NCBI RefSeq assembly: GCF_000686665.1
Contig: NZ_JMLH01000030.1
Coordinates: 1-33,213, forward strand
Direction of reading: 5' to 3'
Origin: Thomasclavelia saccharogumia DSM 17460
GTDB taxonomy: Bacteria; Bacillota_I; Bacilli_A; Erysipelotrichales; Coprobacillaceae
DNA: 33,213 bases
Under the pieces are notes generated by a model that had not been told where the DNA came from, searched no databases, and saw only the letters and a program-made list of their open reading frames with translations. The translations under genes and the position numbers were made by a program. This document shows, one piece after another, positions 15,583 through 23,398 of the stretch (the stretch's first letter is position 1; each line of letters starts with the position of its first letter).

Positions 15583-16351
15583 AAGATTAAGCTTTGAATA
15601 TGAGATGATTTTAGAGTTTGATGATTTTATCTCTAATCAACAGTTTCAGTTGCGTTGTGTTCCAAAAGATGGGATGTATCAACGTGTTGAATCGGTAGCG
15701 TATTCAATTTTCCCTACGGATTTAGTTTCTCGAATGCATGATGGATTTGGAAATTTGATTTATGTAGGAAGTTCATTGAAAAAGCATAAAAGTTTTACTT
15801 TTAGAGTAAGAGGAGTAATCGTTACAAGTTCAGTTCCTTTGGCTGAAAGTGATTATTTTCATCCCATATATAAATATGAAACAAAATTAACGATGGCAGA
15901 TCAAAATATTAAAAATTTTGCTGATAAAATAAATATAGATGATTATAAAGATTATGCGATTGCATTGATGCATTTAATTTATCAAGAAATGACCTATGCG
16001 CCGGGGGTTACTAATATATATACTAATGCAATAAATGCGTTTGCTTTAAAAAAAGGTGTTTGTCAAGATTATACTCACATTATGTTAAGCATGTTGAAAT
16101 ATCATGGTATTCCTTCGCGGTATGTAGCAGGAATGATGGTGGGCGAAGGGGCAACTCATGCTTGGGTTGAAGTGTTTTATAAAGGTTTTTGGTTTGGAGT
16201 AGATCCTACTAACGATCGGATAGTAAATGAAGATTATTTCAAACTGGCTCATGGAAGGGATTATAATGATTGTATTATTGATAAAGGAGTTTTTACGGGT
16301 AACTGTAATCAAAAGCAAAAGGTAAAAGTAAAGGTCAAAGAGTTAAAATAG
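15575..16351 (+). CDS. Transglutaminase-like cysteine protease family protein
   Basis: A 258-residue protein. Residues 1-125 form the beta-rich N-terminal domain typical of bacterial transglutaminase-like proteins. The papain-fold core follows with an intact triad: Cys163 in KGVCQDYTH, His195 in ATHAWVEV and Asp210 in GVDPTND. There is no signal peptide, so it should act in the cytosol like its two partners. Bacterial members usually cleave or transfer amide bonds rather than crosslink. In this operon it could remove or edit what the ATP-grasp ligase adds. It overlaps the alpha-E gene by 8 bases and has no clear SD, so translation probably depends on coupling. A Lys/Gln-rich tail ends the protein. 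Confidence 0.9.
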   Translation: MTKRLSFEYEMILEFDDFISNQQFQLRCVPKDGMYQRVESVAYSIFPTDLVSRMHDGFGNLIYVGSSLKKHKSFTFRVRGVIVTSSVPLAESDYFHPIYKYETKLTMADQNIKNFADKINIDDYKDYAIALMHLIYQEMTYAPGVTNIYTNAINAFALKKGVCQDYTHIMLSMLKYHGIPSRYVAGMMVGEGATHAWVEVFYKGFWFGVDPTNDRIVNEDYFKLAHGRDYNDCIIDKGVFTGNCNQKQKVKVKVKELK

Positions 16352-16376
16352 TGCATTTAAAAGTATTTGAATTATT

Positions 16377-16408
16377 ATATAAAACCTTTTATAGGTTTTA
16401 TTTTTTTG
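16377..16408 (+). terminator. Terminator of the ATP-grasp operon
   Basis: ATAAAACC / GGTTTTAT, an 8-bp stem with a 7-base loop, followed by seven T. Confidence 0.85.
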
Positions 16409-16425
16409 TTTTATTAAAAAAAGTG

Positions 16426-16453
16426 TTGCATTTATCAAATATTAATGTATAAT
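16426..16453 (+). promoter_or_regulatory. Promoter of the rplK operon
   Basis: TTGCAT, 16-base spacer, TATAAT. The predicted start near 16460 gives a leader of about 85 bases that contains the first L1-type site. secE and nusG, which often precede rplK, are absent; the operon starts here. Confidence 0.7.
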
Positions 16454-16480
16454 TCGTAAGTGACGCAATATGTGTTACTA

Positions 16481-16514
16481 TGCGTGGAAGGACACTGTCC
16501 ATTTGACCACAGCA
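16481..16514 (+). promoter_or_regulatory. L1-type autoregulatory RNA site upstream of rplK
   Basis: The outer stem TGC-GTGG / CCAC-A-GCA encloses an inner stem GGACA / TGTCC, joined by the asymmetric loops AA and ATTTGA. This is the known plan of the ribosomal protein L1 binding site (GTGG.AGG ... GACCAC), which copies its 23S rRNA target. L1 bound here would repress the rplK-rplA transcript. A second copy with the same plan is at 16985-17014. Confidence 0.65.
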
Positions 16515-16545
16515 CGGACAAATTTTATATAGGAGGTTATGTCAC

Positions 16546-16959
16546 GTGAGTAAAAAAGTTGTAAGAGTTATGAAGATTCAATTCCCTGCTGGGGGAGCTA
16601 AACCAGGTCCAGCATTAGCTGGAGCAGGTATCCAAATGCCTAAATTCTGTACAGCGTTCAATGACCAAACTAAAGATCGTATGGGTGAGACTGTACCTGT
16701 TGTCTTAACTGTTTATGAAGATAAAGATTTTAGTTTCGTATTGAAAACTGCACCAGCAGCTGAAATGATTAAGAAAGCTTGTGGAATCAAAAAAGGTTCA
16801 AGCAATGCTGGAACTACTACTGTTGCTAAGTTATCAGCTGATAAATTAAAAGAAATCGCTGAATACAAAATGCCAGACTTAAATGCTAACGATTTAGAAT
16901 CAGCAATGAAAATTATTGCTGGTACTGCTCGTAATATGGGCGTTGAAGTTGAAGCATAG
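16546..16959 (+). CDS. rplK: 50S ribosomal protein L11
   Basis: L11 forms the GTPase-associated centre with 23S helices 43/44 and takes part in factor binding and the stringent response. This copy has 137 residues, a few fewer than the usual 140-142. The N-terminal loop reads AGGAKPGPALAGAGIQMPKFC where most bacteria have PAPPVGPALGQAG, so about four residues (APPV) are missing from the proline-rich thiostrepton-contact loop. The C-terminal RNA-binding domain is normal (KLKEIAEYKMPDLNANDLESAM, GTARNMGV). The start is GTG at 16546, with AGGAGG 9 bases upstream. An ATG at 16539 is out of frame and too close to the SD. Confidence 0.96.
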   Translation: MSKKVVRVMKIQFPAGGAKPGPALAGAGIQMPKFCTAFNDQTKDRMGETVPVVLTVYEDKDFSFVLKTAPAAEMIKKACGIKKGSSNAGTTTVAKLSADKLKEIAEYKMPDLNANDLESAMKIIAGTARNMGVEVEA

Positions 16960-16984
16960 TTAAAAAATAGAGAATTATCGTCAT

Positions 16985-17014
16985 TTGTGGAAGGATAATC
17001 CGTTAGACCACTAA
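16985..17014 (+). promoter_or_regulatory. L1-type autoregulatory RNA site upstream of rplA
   Basis: GTGG AAGGAT A ATCC GTTAGA CCAC repeats the plan of the site at 16481: outer GTGG/CCAC stem, inner GGAT/ATCC stem, conserved AGG and GACCAC. It touches the SD of rplA (AAGGAGGA, 17013-17020), so L1 binding would directly mask rplA translation. Confidence 0.65.
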
Positions 17015-17026
17015 GGAGGAAAAGTA

Positions 17027-17713
17027 ATGGCAAAGAAAAGTAAAAGATATCAAGAAGCTGCTAAATTAATTGAAAAAGGTAAAGCTTATTCAATCGAAGA
17101 AGCAGTTGCATTAGTAAAAGAAACAAGTAAAGTTAAATTTGATGCTGCTGTAGATGTTGCATTTAGATTAGGAGTAGATCCTCGTCAAGCAGATCAACAA
17201 TTACGTGGGGCATTAGTATTACCAAACGGAACAGGAAAAACTAAAAAAGTTTTAGTTGTTACTGAAGGAGCTAAAGCACAAGAAGCTAAAGATGCTGGAG
17301 CTGATGTTGTTGGTGGTAAAGAAATTTTAGAAGACATCAAAAAAGGATGGTTAGATTTTGAAGTTATGATCGCTACTCCTGATATGATGGCTGAATTAGG
17401 TAAATTAGGTCGTATTCTTGGGCCTAAAGGATTAATGCCTAACCCTAAAACAGGAACAGTAACTATGGATGTTGCTAAAGCTGTTAAAGAAACTAAAGCT
17501 GGTAAGGTAACTTATCGTACTGATAAAGAAGGTAATGTTCAATTAACTATTGGACGTGTATCATTCGATAATGAAAAGTTAGTAGAAAATTTTAATGCTA
17601 TCTATGATTTATTGGTAAAAATCAAGCCTTCTACTTCAAAAGGAATTTATATGAAAAATATTGCTATCTCATCTACAATGGGACCTAGCATTAAAGTATC
17701 AGCTGCTAAATAG
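17027..17713 (+). CDS. rplA: 50S ribosomal protein L1
   Basis: L1 builds the mobile L1 stalk on the large subunit and represses its own operon. The 228-residue length is standard. Seen are the N-terminal [14 protein letters not shown], the conserved [22 protein letters not shown] segment (near 125-150) and the C-terminal [16 protein letters not shown]. It follows rplK by 67 bases that carry the second L1-type site. The L10 leader follows. Confidence 0.98.
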   Translation: MAKKSKRYQEAAKLIEKGKAYSIEEAVALVKETSKVKFDAAVDVAFRLGVDPRQADQQLRGALVLPNGTGKTKKVLVVTEGAKAQEAKDAGADVVGGKEILEDIKKGWLDFEVMIATPDMMAELGKLGRILGPKGLMPNPKTGTVTMDVAKAVKETKAGKVTYRTDKEGNVQLTIGRVSFDNEKLVENFNAIYDLLVKIKPSTSKGIYMKNIAISSTMGPSIKVSAAK

Positions 17714-17727
17714 TAGCTATTAATTAG

Positions 17728-17845
17728 TCGCAATCAATATACCCAAGACAGTAACTGGGAAACCTTAATTTGTTACCGAGGTGTTAAAGAAATATATTAT
17801 ATATATTAACTTTGACTCTCGTTTTACGAGAGTTTTAGTTTGAGT
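17728..17845 (+). promoter_or_regulatory. L10 leader with attenuator terminator
   Basis: The rplA-rplJ gap contains AAGACAGTAACTGGGAAACC ... TTACCGAGGTG, the kink-turn type segment of the Firmicutes ribosomal protein L10 leader. After it comes GACTCTCG / CGAGAGTT, a hairpin followed by TTTAGTTT (17814-17843), which should act as an attenuator. In this class, binding of L10(L12)4 shifts the leader toward termination and balances rplJ-rplL output. No separate promoter is evident. Confidence 0.7.
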
Positions 17846-17884
17846 ATATTGTTGCATATATAGAAAATTATAGGAGGTGTGACA

Positions 17885-18460
17885 ATGTCAGCAGAAGCAA
17901 TTAAAGCAAAAAGCGCATTAGTCGAAGAAATCGCTGCTAAGTTAAAAGAAGCTCAATCTGCAGTAGTAGTTGAATACCGTGGATTATCTGTAGCAGAAGT
18001 TACAGAATTACGTAGAAATTTACGTGCTGAAGATGTTGAATTCAAAGTATATAAAAATACATTGGTTCGTAGAGCAACTGAAGCAACTGGTTATGAAGGA
18101 CTTAATGCCCAATTAACAGGACCAAACGCAATTGCATTTGGTAACAGTGATGCTGTAGCACCAGCAAGAGTACTTGCAAAATTTGCTAAAGATCATGAAG
18201 CTTTAGTAATTAAAGCAGCTGTGGTTGAAGGTAAAATATTAGATGTTGATGAAGTTAAAGAAATTTCTAAATTACCTAACCGTGAAGGTATGTACTCTAT
18301 GTTGCTTGGTATGTTACAGGCACCAGTTAGCAAATTTGCGCGCGTAGTAAAAGCTGTTGCAGAGGCTAAAGAAAACGGAAGCACTGCAGAAGCTACAGAA
18401 GAAGCTGCACCAGTAGAAGCTGCAGCTAGTGAAGAAACTAAAGAAGAAACAGCTGAATAA
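17885..18460 (+). CDS. rplJ: 50S ribosomal protein L10
   Basis: L10 anchors the L7/L12 dimers to the stalk base and is the repressor for the leader upstream. It has 191 residues, longer than the usual 165-175 because of an Ala/Glu-rich acidic tail (about 163-191). Seen are [32 protein letters not shown] and the helical C-terminal part that binds L12. The start is ATG 17885, 7 bases after GGAGG; an in-frame GTG at 17879 is inside the SD. rplL follows after 30 bases. Confidence 0.97.
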   Translation: MSAEAIKAKSALVEEIAAKLKEAQSAVVVEYRGLSVAEVTELRRNLRAEDVEFKVYKNTLVRRATEATGYEGLNAQLTGPNAIAFGNSDAVAPARVLAKFAKDHEALVIKAAVVEGKILDVDEVKEISKLPNREGMYSMLLGMLQAPVSKFARVVKAVAEAKENGSTAEATEEAAPVEAAASEETKEETAE

Positions 18461-18490
18461 TCAGCTAAATAAAATTGGAGGAAAATAAAC

Positions 18491-18862
18491 ATGGCAAAAT
18501 TAACACATGAAGATATCTTAGCTTATTTAGAAGAAGCTACAATCTTAGAATTAAATGATTTAGTAAAAGCAATTGAAGAAAAATTTGATGTAACTGCTGC
18601 TGCACCTGTAGCTGTAGCTGCTGCTGGAGCTGAAGAAACATCTAGTGAACCAGCTAACGTTACTGTAACATTAACTGCTCCTGGTGGAACTAAAGTTGCT
18701 GTAATCAAAGCTGTAAGAGAAATTACAGGATTAGGATTAGTTGATGCGAAAGGTTTAGTTGACAAAGCACCATCTGTAATTAAAGAAAACATTCCTGCTG
18801 CTGAAGGAGCTGAAATTAAAGAAAAATTAGAGGCTGCTGGAGCAACTGTTGAAGTTAAATAA
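18491..18862 (+). CDS. rplL: 50S ribosomal protein L7/L12
   Basis: The 123-residue stalk protein recruits translation factors. It has the N-terminal dimer domain (1-35), the Ala-rich hinge (36-52, [14 protein letters not shown]) and the C-terminal factor-binding domain with [27 protein letters not shown] (near 70-98). Length and motifs are normal. The SD is TTGGAGGA. A terminator follows at 18877. Confidence 0.98.
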   Translation: MAKLTHEDILAYLEEATILELNDLVKAIEEKFDVTAAAPVAVAAAGAEETSSEPANVTVTLTAPGGTKVAVIKAVREITGLGLVDAKGLVDKAPSVIKENIPAAEGAEIKEKLEAAGATVEVK

Positions 18863-18876
18863 TTAGTTTAACTAAT

Positions 18877-18900
18877 AAGAGCCCTCAAGGGCTCTTTTAT
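18877..18900 (+). terminator. Terminator after rplL
   Basis: AAGAGCCC TCAA GGGCTCTT, a perfect 8-bp stem followed by TTAT. It is only a few bases before the SD of the methyltransferase gene, so that gene relies on read-through. Confidence 0.85.
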
Positions 18901-18912
18901 CTTGGAGGAAAT

Positions 18913-19506
18913 ATGAAACATTATTATACTAATAATGAAGATTTGGTAAGTGCTCCTGAACAATTTAGCTTTTTTTATCGTGATAAAGAATTGAAATTTA
19001 TTAGTGATAATGGGGTTTTTTCAAAAAAAATGGTTGATTTTGGTTCAAGGGTGCTGTTGGATGCAATAATTATTGATGAGAGTAAAAGAAGTTTGTTAGA
19101 TGTTGGATGCGGTTATGGGACTTTTGGTGTGGCTTTAAAAAGTATTTATCCATTTTTACAAATTGATATGGTTGATGTAAATGAGCGGGCGTTATCTCTT
19201 GCAAAAAAAAATTTACAGATAAATAAGTTGGATGCAAATGTATTTTTGAGTAATGTTTATGATAATGTTAAAGATAAATATGATTTGATTGTTACGAATC
19301 CTCCGATTAGAGCGGGAAAGGAAATTGTAACAAAAATTTTGGTTGATGCCAAAGAACATTTAAATCCAAATGGTGAGATTTGGGTAGTTATCCAAAAGAA
19401 ACAAGGGGCTCCTTCAGCAAAAAAGAATTTGGAAACAGTTTTTAAAAATGTAAATGTAGTAAAAAAAGATAAAGGGTATTATATTTTAAAGGCTGTTAAT
19501 TGTTAA
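18913..19506 (+). CDS. RsmC-like class I SAM methyltransferase
   Basis: A 197-residue Rossmann methyltransferase with motif I DVGCGYGTFG (near 63-72), motif II VDVN (near 91-94) and catalytic TNPPI (near 126-130). The N-terminal YYTNNED and FRD-like part matches the YbxB/RsmC group, which methylates guanine N2 in 16S rRNA (G1207 in E. coli). It lies between rplL and rpoB, exactly where ybxB sits in Bacillus. The SD is TTGGAGGA. It has no promoter of its own that I can see and is followed by a strong terminator. The rRNA target is inferred from family and position. Confidence 0.88.
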   Translation: MKHYYTNNEDLVSAPEQFSFFYRDKELKFISDNGVFSKKMVDFGSRVLLDAIIIDESKRSLLDVGCGYGTFGVALKSIYPFLQIDMVDVNERALSLAKKNLQINKLDANVFLSNVYDNVKDKYDLIVTNPPIRAGKEIVTKILVDAKEHLNPNGEIWVVIQKKQGAPSAKKNLETVFKNVNVVKKDKGYYILKAVNC

Positions 19507-19518
19507 GGATGGATGTAA

Positions 19519-19557
19519 AAACATTGATTATTAGGCAATAATCAATGTTTTTTATTT
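19519..19557 (+). terminator. Strong terminator before the rpoB promoter
   Basis: A perfect 14-bp stem (AAACATTGATTATT / AATAATCAATGTTT) with an AGGC loop, followed by six T. It separates rpoBC from the ribosomal stalk operon. Confidence 0.9.
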
Positions 19558-19591
19558 GTCAATAGTTTTTTTAAAAAAGACAAAAAAGTTA

Positions 19592-19620
19592 TTGACTTTA
19601 AAATATCCTTGTGATAGAGT
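19592..19620 (+). promoter_or_regulatory. Promoter of rpoB-rpoC
   Basis: TTGACT, 17-base spacer, TAGAGT. The predicted start is near 19627, giving a leader of about 80 bases. Confidence 0.65.
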
Positions 19621-19636
19621 ATTAAAATGCCTATTA

Positions 19637-19674
19637 ATGTTTAAAATCAAGCGCTATTACGCGCTCTAAAACAT
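19637..19674 (+). promoter_or_regulatory. Structured leader of rpoB
   Basis: The outer stem ATGTTT / AAACAT encloses an inner stem AGCGC / GCGCT with a TATTAC loop. It stands in the untranslated leader and has no T-tract, so it is not a terminator. A role in rpoB control is inferred only. Confidence 0.4.
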
Positions 19675-19709
19675 GATGATAGAGAAAAATAAAGGGGTGG
19701 AATTAATAC

Positions 19710-22700
19710 GTGGAAAGTAAAATAACCAAAGCAAAGAGCAAAATTACTCGTCGGAATTATTCAAGAATTAGTGGATCTTTAGAACTTCCAAATTTAGTTG
19801 AGATTCAAACAAATTCATATAAGTGGTTTAAAGAAGTTGGAATTAAGGAAGTTTTTGAAGATATCTACCCAATCACTAACTTTAATGAGACATTATCGTT
19901 AGAATTTGTAGATTGTACATTTGATGAAGCAAAATATTCAGTTGAAGAAAGTAAAGATCGTGATGCAAATTATGCAGCTCCAATTCGCGCATCTTTACGT
20001 TTAGTTAATTCAGCTACTGGTGAAATTAAGGAACAAGAAGTATTTATGGGTGATTTCCCATTAATGACAGATTCTGGAACCTTTATTATCAATGGGGCTG
20101 AACGTGTTATTGTATCACAATTAGTTCGTTCACCTGGTGCTTATTTTGCTGATGCATTAGATAAGAGTGGTAAAACTGTATTTAATGGTAGTATTATACC
20201 ATCAAGAGGAACTTGGCTAGAATTTGAAAATGATGCTAAGGATGTTTTAAACGTACGTATCGATCGTAACCGAAAGATGCCAGGAACGGTATTATTAAGA
20301 GCTTTAGGATTATCTAGTAACGATGAAATTATCGATGTTTTTGGTGAACATGAGTTTATTATGAATACTTTAGCTAAAGATAATACAACAAATATGGAAG
20401 AAGCTTTGATTGAGATTTATAATAAATTAAGACCTGGAGAACCTGCTACATTAGAAGGGGCTAATAACTTATTATTTGCGAAATTTTTTGATTGTAAACG
20501 TTATGATTTAGCTAAGGCAGGACGTTTTAAATTCAAGAAAAAATTAAGTCTTTTAGATCGTATTTCGGGACGTATTTTAGCCCAAGATTTAGTAGATATT
20601 AATGGTGATATAGTATATCCAGAAGGAACTTTGATTACTCAAGAAATTATAGATGTAATAAAACCAGTACTTGAAGCTGGTGCCCATACGCGTGAACTTA
20701 ATACCAACCCTAGATTAGAATCAAATGGTGTTATTCAAGTGCTAGATGTGTATGTTGATGACACAAAGAGTAAAAAAATGAGAGTAATTGGGACGGATTT
20801 ATCTTTAAATAGTAAATTTGTTACAATTTCTGATATGATTGCAGCATATTCATATATGTTTAACTTAGTTGATATATACAATTCTTTAGATTTAACTGCT
20901 GAAGATCGTGTTAATTTAATGGCACGAATTGGTTTATTAGATGATATCGATCATTTAGGTAATCGTCGTGTGCGTTCAGTAGGAGAATTGATTCAAAATC
21001 AATTTAGAATTGGTTTATCAAGAATGGAAAGAGTTGTTAAGGAAAGAATGTCTTTGTCTGAAGTTGATTCAATCACACCACAGTCATTGACTAATATTCG
21101 ACCATTGACAGCAGCTATTAAAGAATTCTTCTCTTCTTCACAATTATCTCAATTCATGGACCAAATAAATCCACTTGCTGAATTGACAAATAAAAGACGT
21201 TTATCAGCATTAGGGCCAGGGGGATTAAGCCGTGATCGAGCTGGATATGAAGTTCGTGACGTTCATGCTTCTCACTATGGTAGAATTTGTCCGATTGAAA
21301 CTCCTGAAGGTCCAAATATTGGGTTGATTTCAACTTTGGCATCATATGCTAAGATCAATCAATATGGTTTTATTGAAACACCATATCGAAAAGTTAATAA
21401 TTGTGTTATTGATGAAGGTGATGTCCGCTATTTAACAGCTGATGAAGAAAAAAATTATATTATTGCTCAAGCAAATGTAAAAACTGATAAAGACGGAACT
21501 ATTTTAGATGACCAGGTTATTGCTCGTCATTTAGGTGAGAATATTATGGCTAAGCGTGAAGAAGTTGATTTTATTGATATTTCACCAAAACAAATCGTAT
21601 CAGTTGCAACTTCATGTATCCCATTCCTTGAAAACGATGATGCAACTCGTGCATTGATGGGAGCTAATATGCAACGTCAAGCAGTGCCTTTATTAAATCC
21701 CCATACACCATATGTTGGGACAGGAATGGAATATCAGGCTGCTCGTGATTCAGGAGCTGCGGTAGTAGCCCGTGAAGATGGAATAGTTAAATATGTTGAT
21801 GCTAAGAAAATTATTGTTGAAGATAATGAAGGAGTAGAACATCGCTATCGTTTAGCAAAATTCAAAATTTCTAACAATGGAACATGTATTAATCATAAGC
21901 CAATCGTAGATCTTGGGGAAAAAGTACTAAAAGGACAAGTAATCGCAGATGGTCCAGCAATGGAACAAGGCGAGTTGGCTTTAGGACAAAATGTATTAGT
22001 AGGTTTCATGGAATGGAACGGATATAATTATGAAGATGCGGTTATAATGTCAGAAAGACTAGTTAAAGAGGATGTTTATACTTCGATTCATATTGATGAA
22101 TATGCAATCGAATGTCGTGATACCAAATTAGGGCCTGAAGAAATTACTCGTGATATTCCTAATGTTGGTGATGAAGCTCGTAAAAATTTAAATAGTGATG
22201 GTATCATTATGATTGGGGCAGAAGTTAAAGAAGGAGATATTTTAGTTGGTAAAGTAACACCTAAAGGACAAGCTGAACTTTCTGCTGAAGAAAAATTATT
22301 GTTAGCTATTTTTGGAGAAAAATCTCGTGAAGTTAAAGATAATTCATTACGAGTACCGCATGGTGGAGCTGGAATTGTTCATGATATTAAAGTATTTGAA
22401 AGAAAAAATGGCGATGAATTACAGCCAGGCGTAAATAAAGTAGTTAAAGTATATATAGTACAAAAAAGAAAAATTTCTGAAGGAGATAAAATGGCAGGAC
22501 GTCATGGTAATAAAGGGGTTATCTCAAGAATATTACCAATTGAAGATATGCCGCATTTAGAGGATGGGACACCTTTAGATATCATGTTAAATCCATTAGG
22601 GGTTCCTTCTCGTATGAATATTGGACAAGTGCTTGAGTTACATTTAGGATATGCTGCTCGGCAATTAGGTCTATATATTGCAACACCAGCTTTTGATGGT

Positions 22701-23387
22701 TTACATCCAAATGATCTTGAAGATATTATGGCTGAAGCAGGTATGTCTAAAGATGGAAAACAGCCAGTAATTTCTGGACGTACTGGTGAATATTTTGATA
22801 ATAATATTTCAGTTGGAATTATGTATATGATTAAATTGGCTCACATGGTCGATGATAAATTACATGCTCGTTCTGTTGGACCATATTCATTAGTAACGCA
22901 GCAGCCATTGGGTGGTAAAGCTCAAAATGGTGGACAAAGATTTGGAGAAATGGAAGTTTGGGCTCTTGAAGCATATGGAGCAGCATACACATTGCGTGAG
23001 ATTTTAACGGTTAAGTCTGATGATGTTGTTGGACGTGTTAAAACTTATGAAGCGATTGTTAAAGGACAGCCATTACCGGAACCGGGATTACCTGAATCTT
23101 TCAGAGTATTAAAAAAAGAATTACAAGCTTTAGCTTTGGATATTCGCTTATTAGATGAAAATGATAATGAAGTAGATATGCGCAATATTGAAGAAGAAGA
23201 GCATCGTTTCCCTCGCAGTATCAATAAAGATGAAGTGATTGAAACACCAAATACCAAAGATGAAGTTGATGAAGAAATCATTGAAGATGATTTAGAAGTT
23301 GATGAAGATTGTGAAGTATGTGATGAAAATGACTTTGAAGTTAGTGACTTCGAAGAAAATGATATTGAAGAAAGTGAATCATTATAG
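19710..23387 (+). CDS. rpoB: RNA polymerase beta subunit
   Basis: The 1225-residue beta subunit of RNA polymerase. Landmarks are [16 protein letters not shown] (near 128), the rifampicin-region cluster [20 protein letters not shown] (near 478-497) followed by RLSALGPGG, the [10 protein letters not shown] segment, [10 protein letters not shown] (near 769), [10 protein letters not shown] (near 928) and [12 protein letters not shown] (near 961). Asn494 sits where E. coli has His526, and Ile replaces Asn518. The C-terminus carries an acidic tail of about 50 residues that includes DCEVCDE. The start is GTG 19710 with AAAGGGGTGG upstream. It has its own promoter, and rpoC follows after 11 bases. 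Confidence 0.98.
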   Translation: MESKITKAKSKITRRNYSRISGSLELPNLVEIQTNSYKWFKEVGIKEVFEDIYPITNFNETLSLEFVDCTFDEAKYSVEESKDRDANYAAPIRASLRLVNSATGEIKEQEVFMGDFPLMTDSGTFIINGAERVIVSQLVRSPGAYFADALDKSGKTVFNGSIIPSRGTWLEFENDAKDVLNVRIDRNRKMPGTVLLRALGLSSNDEIIDVFGEHEFIMNTLAKDNTTNMEEALIEIYNKLRPGEPATLEGANNLLFAKFFDCKRYDLAKAGRFKFKKKLSLLDRISGRILAQDLVDINGDIVYPEGTLITQEIIDVIKPVLEAGAHTRELNTNPRLESNGVIQVLDVYVDDTKSKKMRVIGTDLSLNSKFVTISDMIAAYSYMFNLVDIYNSLDLTAEDRVNLMARIGLLDDIDHLGNRRVRSVGELIQNQFRIGLSRMERVVKERMSLSEVDSITPQSLTNIRPLTAAIKEFFSSSQLSQFMDQINPLAELTNKRRLSALGPGGLSRDRAGYEVRDVHASHYGRICPIETPEGPNIGLISTLASYAKINQYGFIETPYRKVNNCVIDEGDVRYLTADEEKNYIIAQANVKTDKDGTILDDQVIARHLGENIMAKREEVDFIDISPKQIVSVATSCIPFLENDDATRALMGANMQRQAVPLLNPHTPYVGTGMEYQAARDSGAAVVAREDGIVKYVDAKKIIVEDNEGVEHRYRLAKFKISNNGTCINHKPIVDLGEKVLKGQVIADGPAMEQGELALGQNVLVGFMEWNGYNYEDAVIMSERLVKEDVYTSIHIDEYAIECRDTKLGPEEITRDIPNVGDEARKNLNSDGIIMIGAEVKEGDILVGKVTPKGQAELSAEEKLLLAIFGEKSREVKDNSLRVPHGGAGIVHDIKVFERKNGDELQPGVNKVVKVYIVQKRKISEGDKMAGRHGNKGVISRILPIEDMPHLEDGTPLDIMLNPLGVPSRMNIGQVLELHLGYAARQLGLYIATPAFDGLHPNDLEDIMAEAGMSKDGKQPVISGRTGEYFDNNISVGIMYMIKLAHMVDDKLHARSVGPYSLVTQQPLGGKAQNGGQRFGEMEVWALEAYGAAYTLREILTVKSDDVVGRVKTYEAIVKGQPLPEPGLPESFRVLKKELQALALDIRLLDENDNEVDMRNIEEEEHRFPRSINKDEVIETPNTKDEVDEEIIEDDLEVDEDCEVCDENDFEVSDFEENDIEESESL

Positions 23388-23398
23388 GAGGAATAGAG

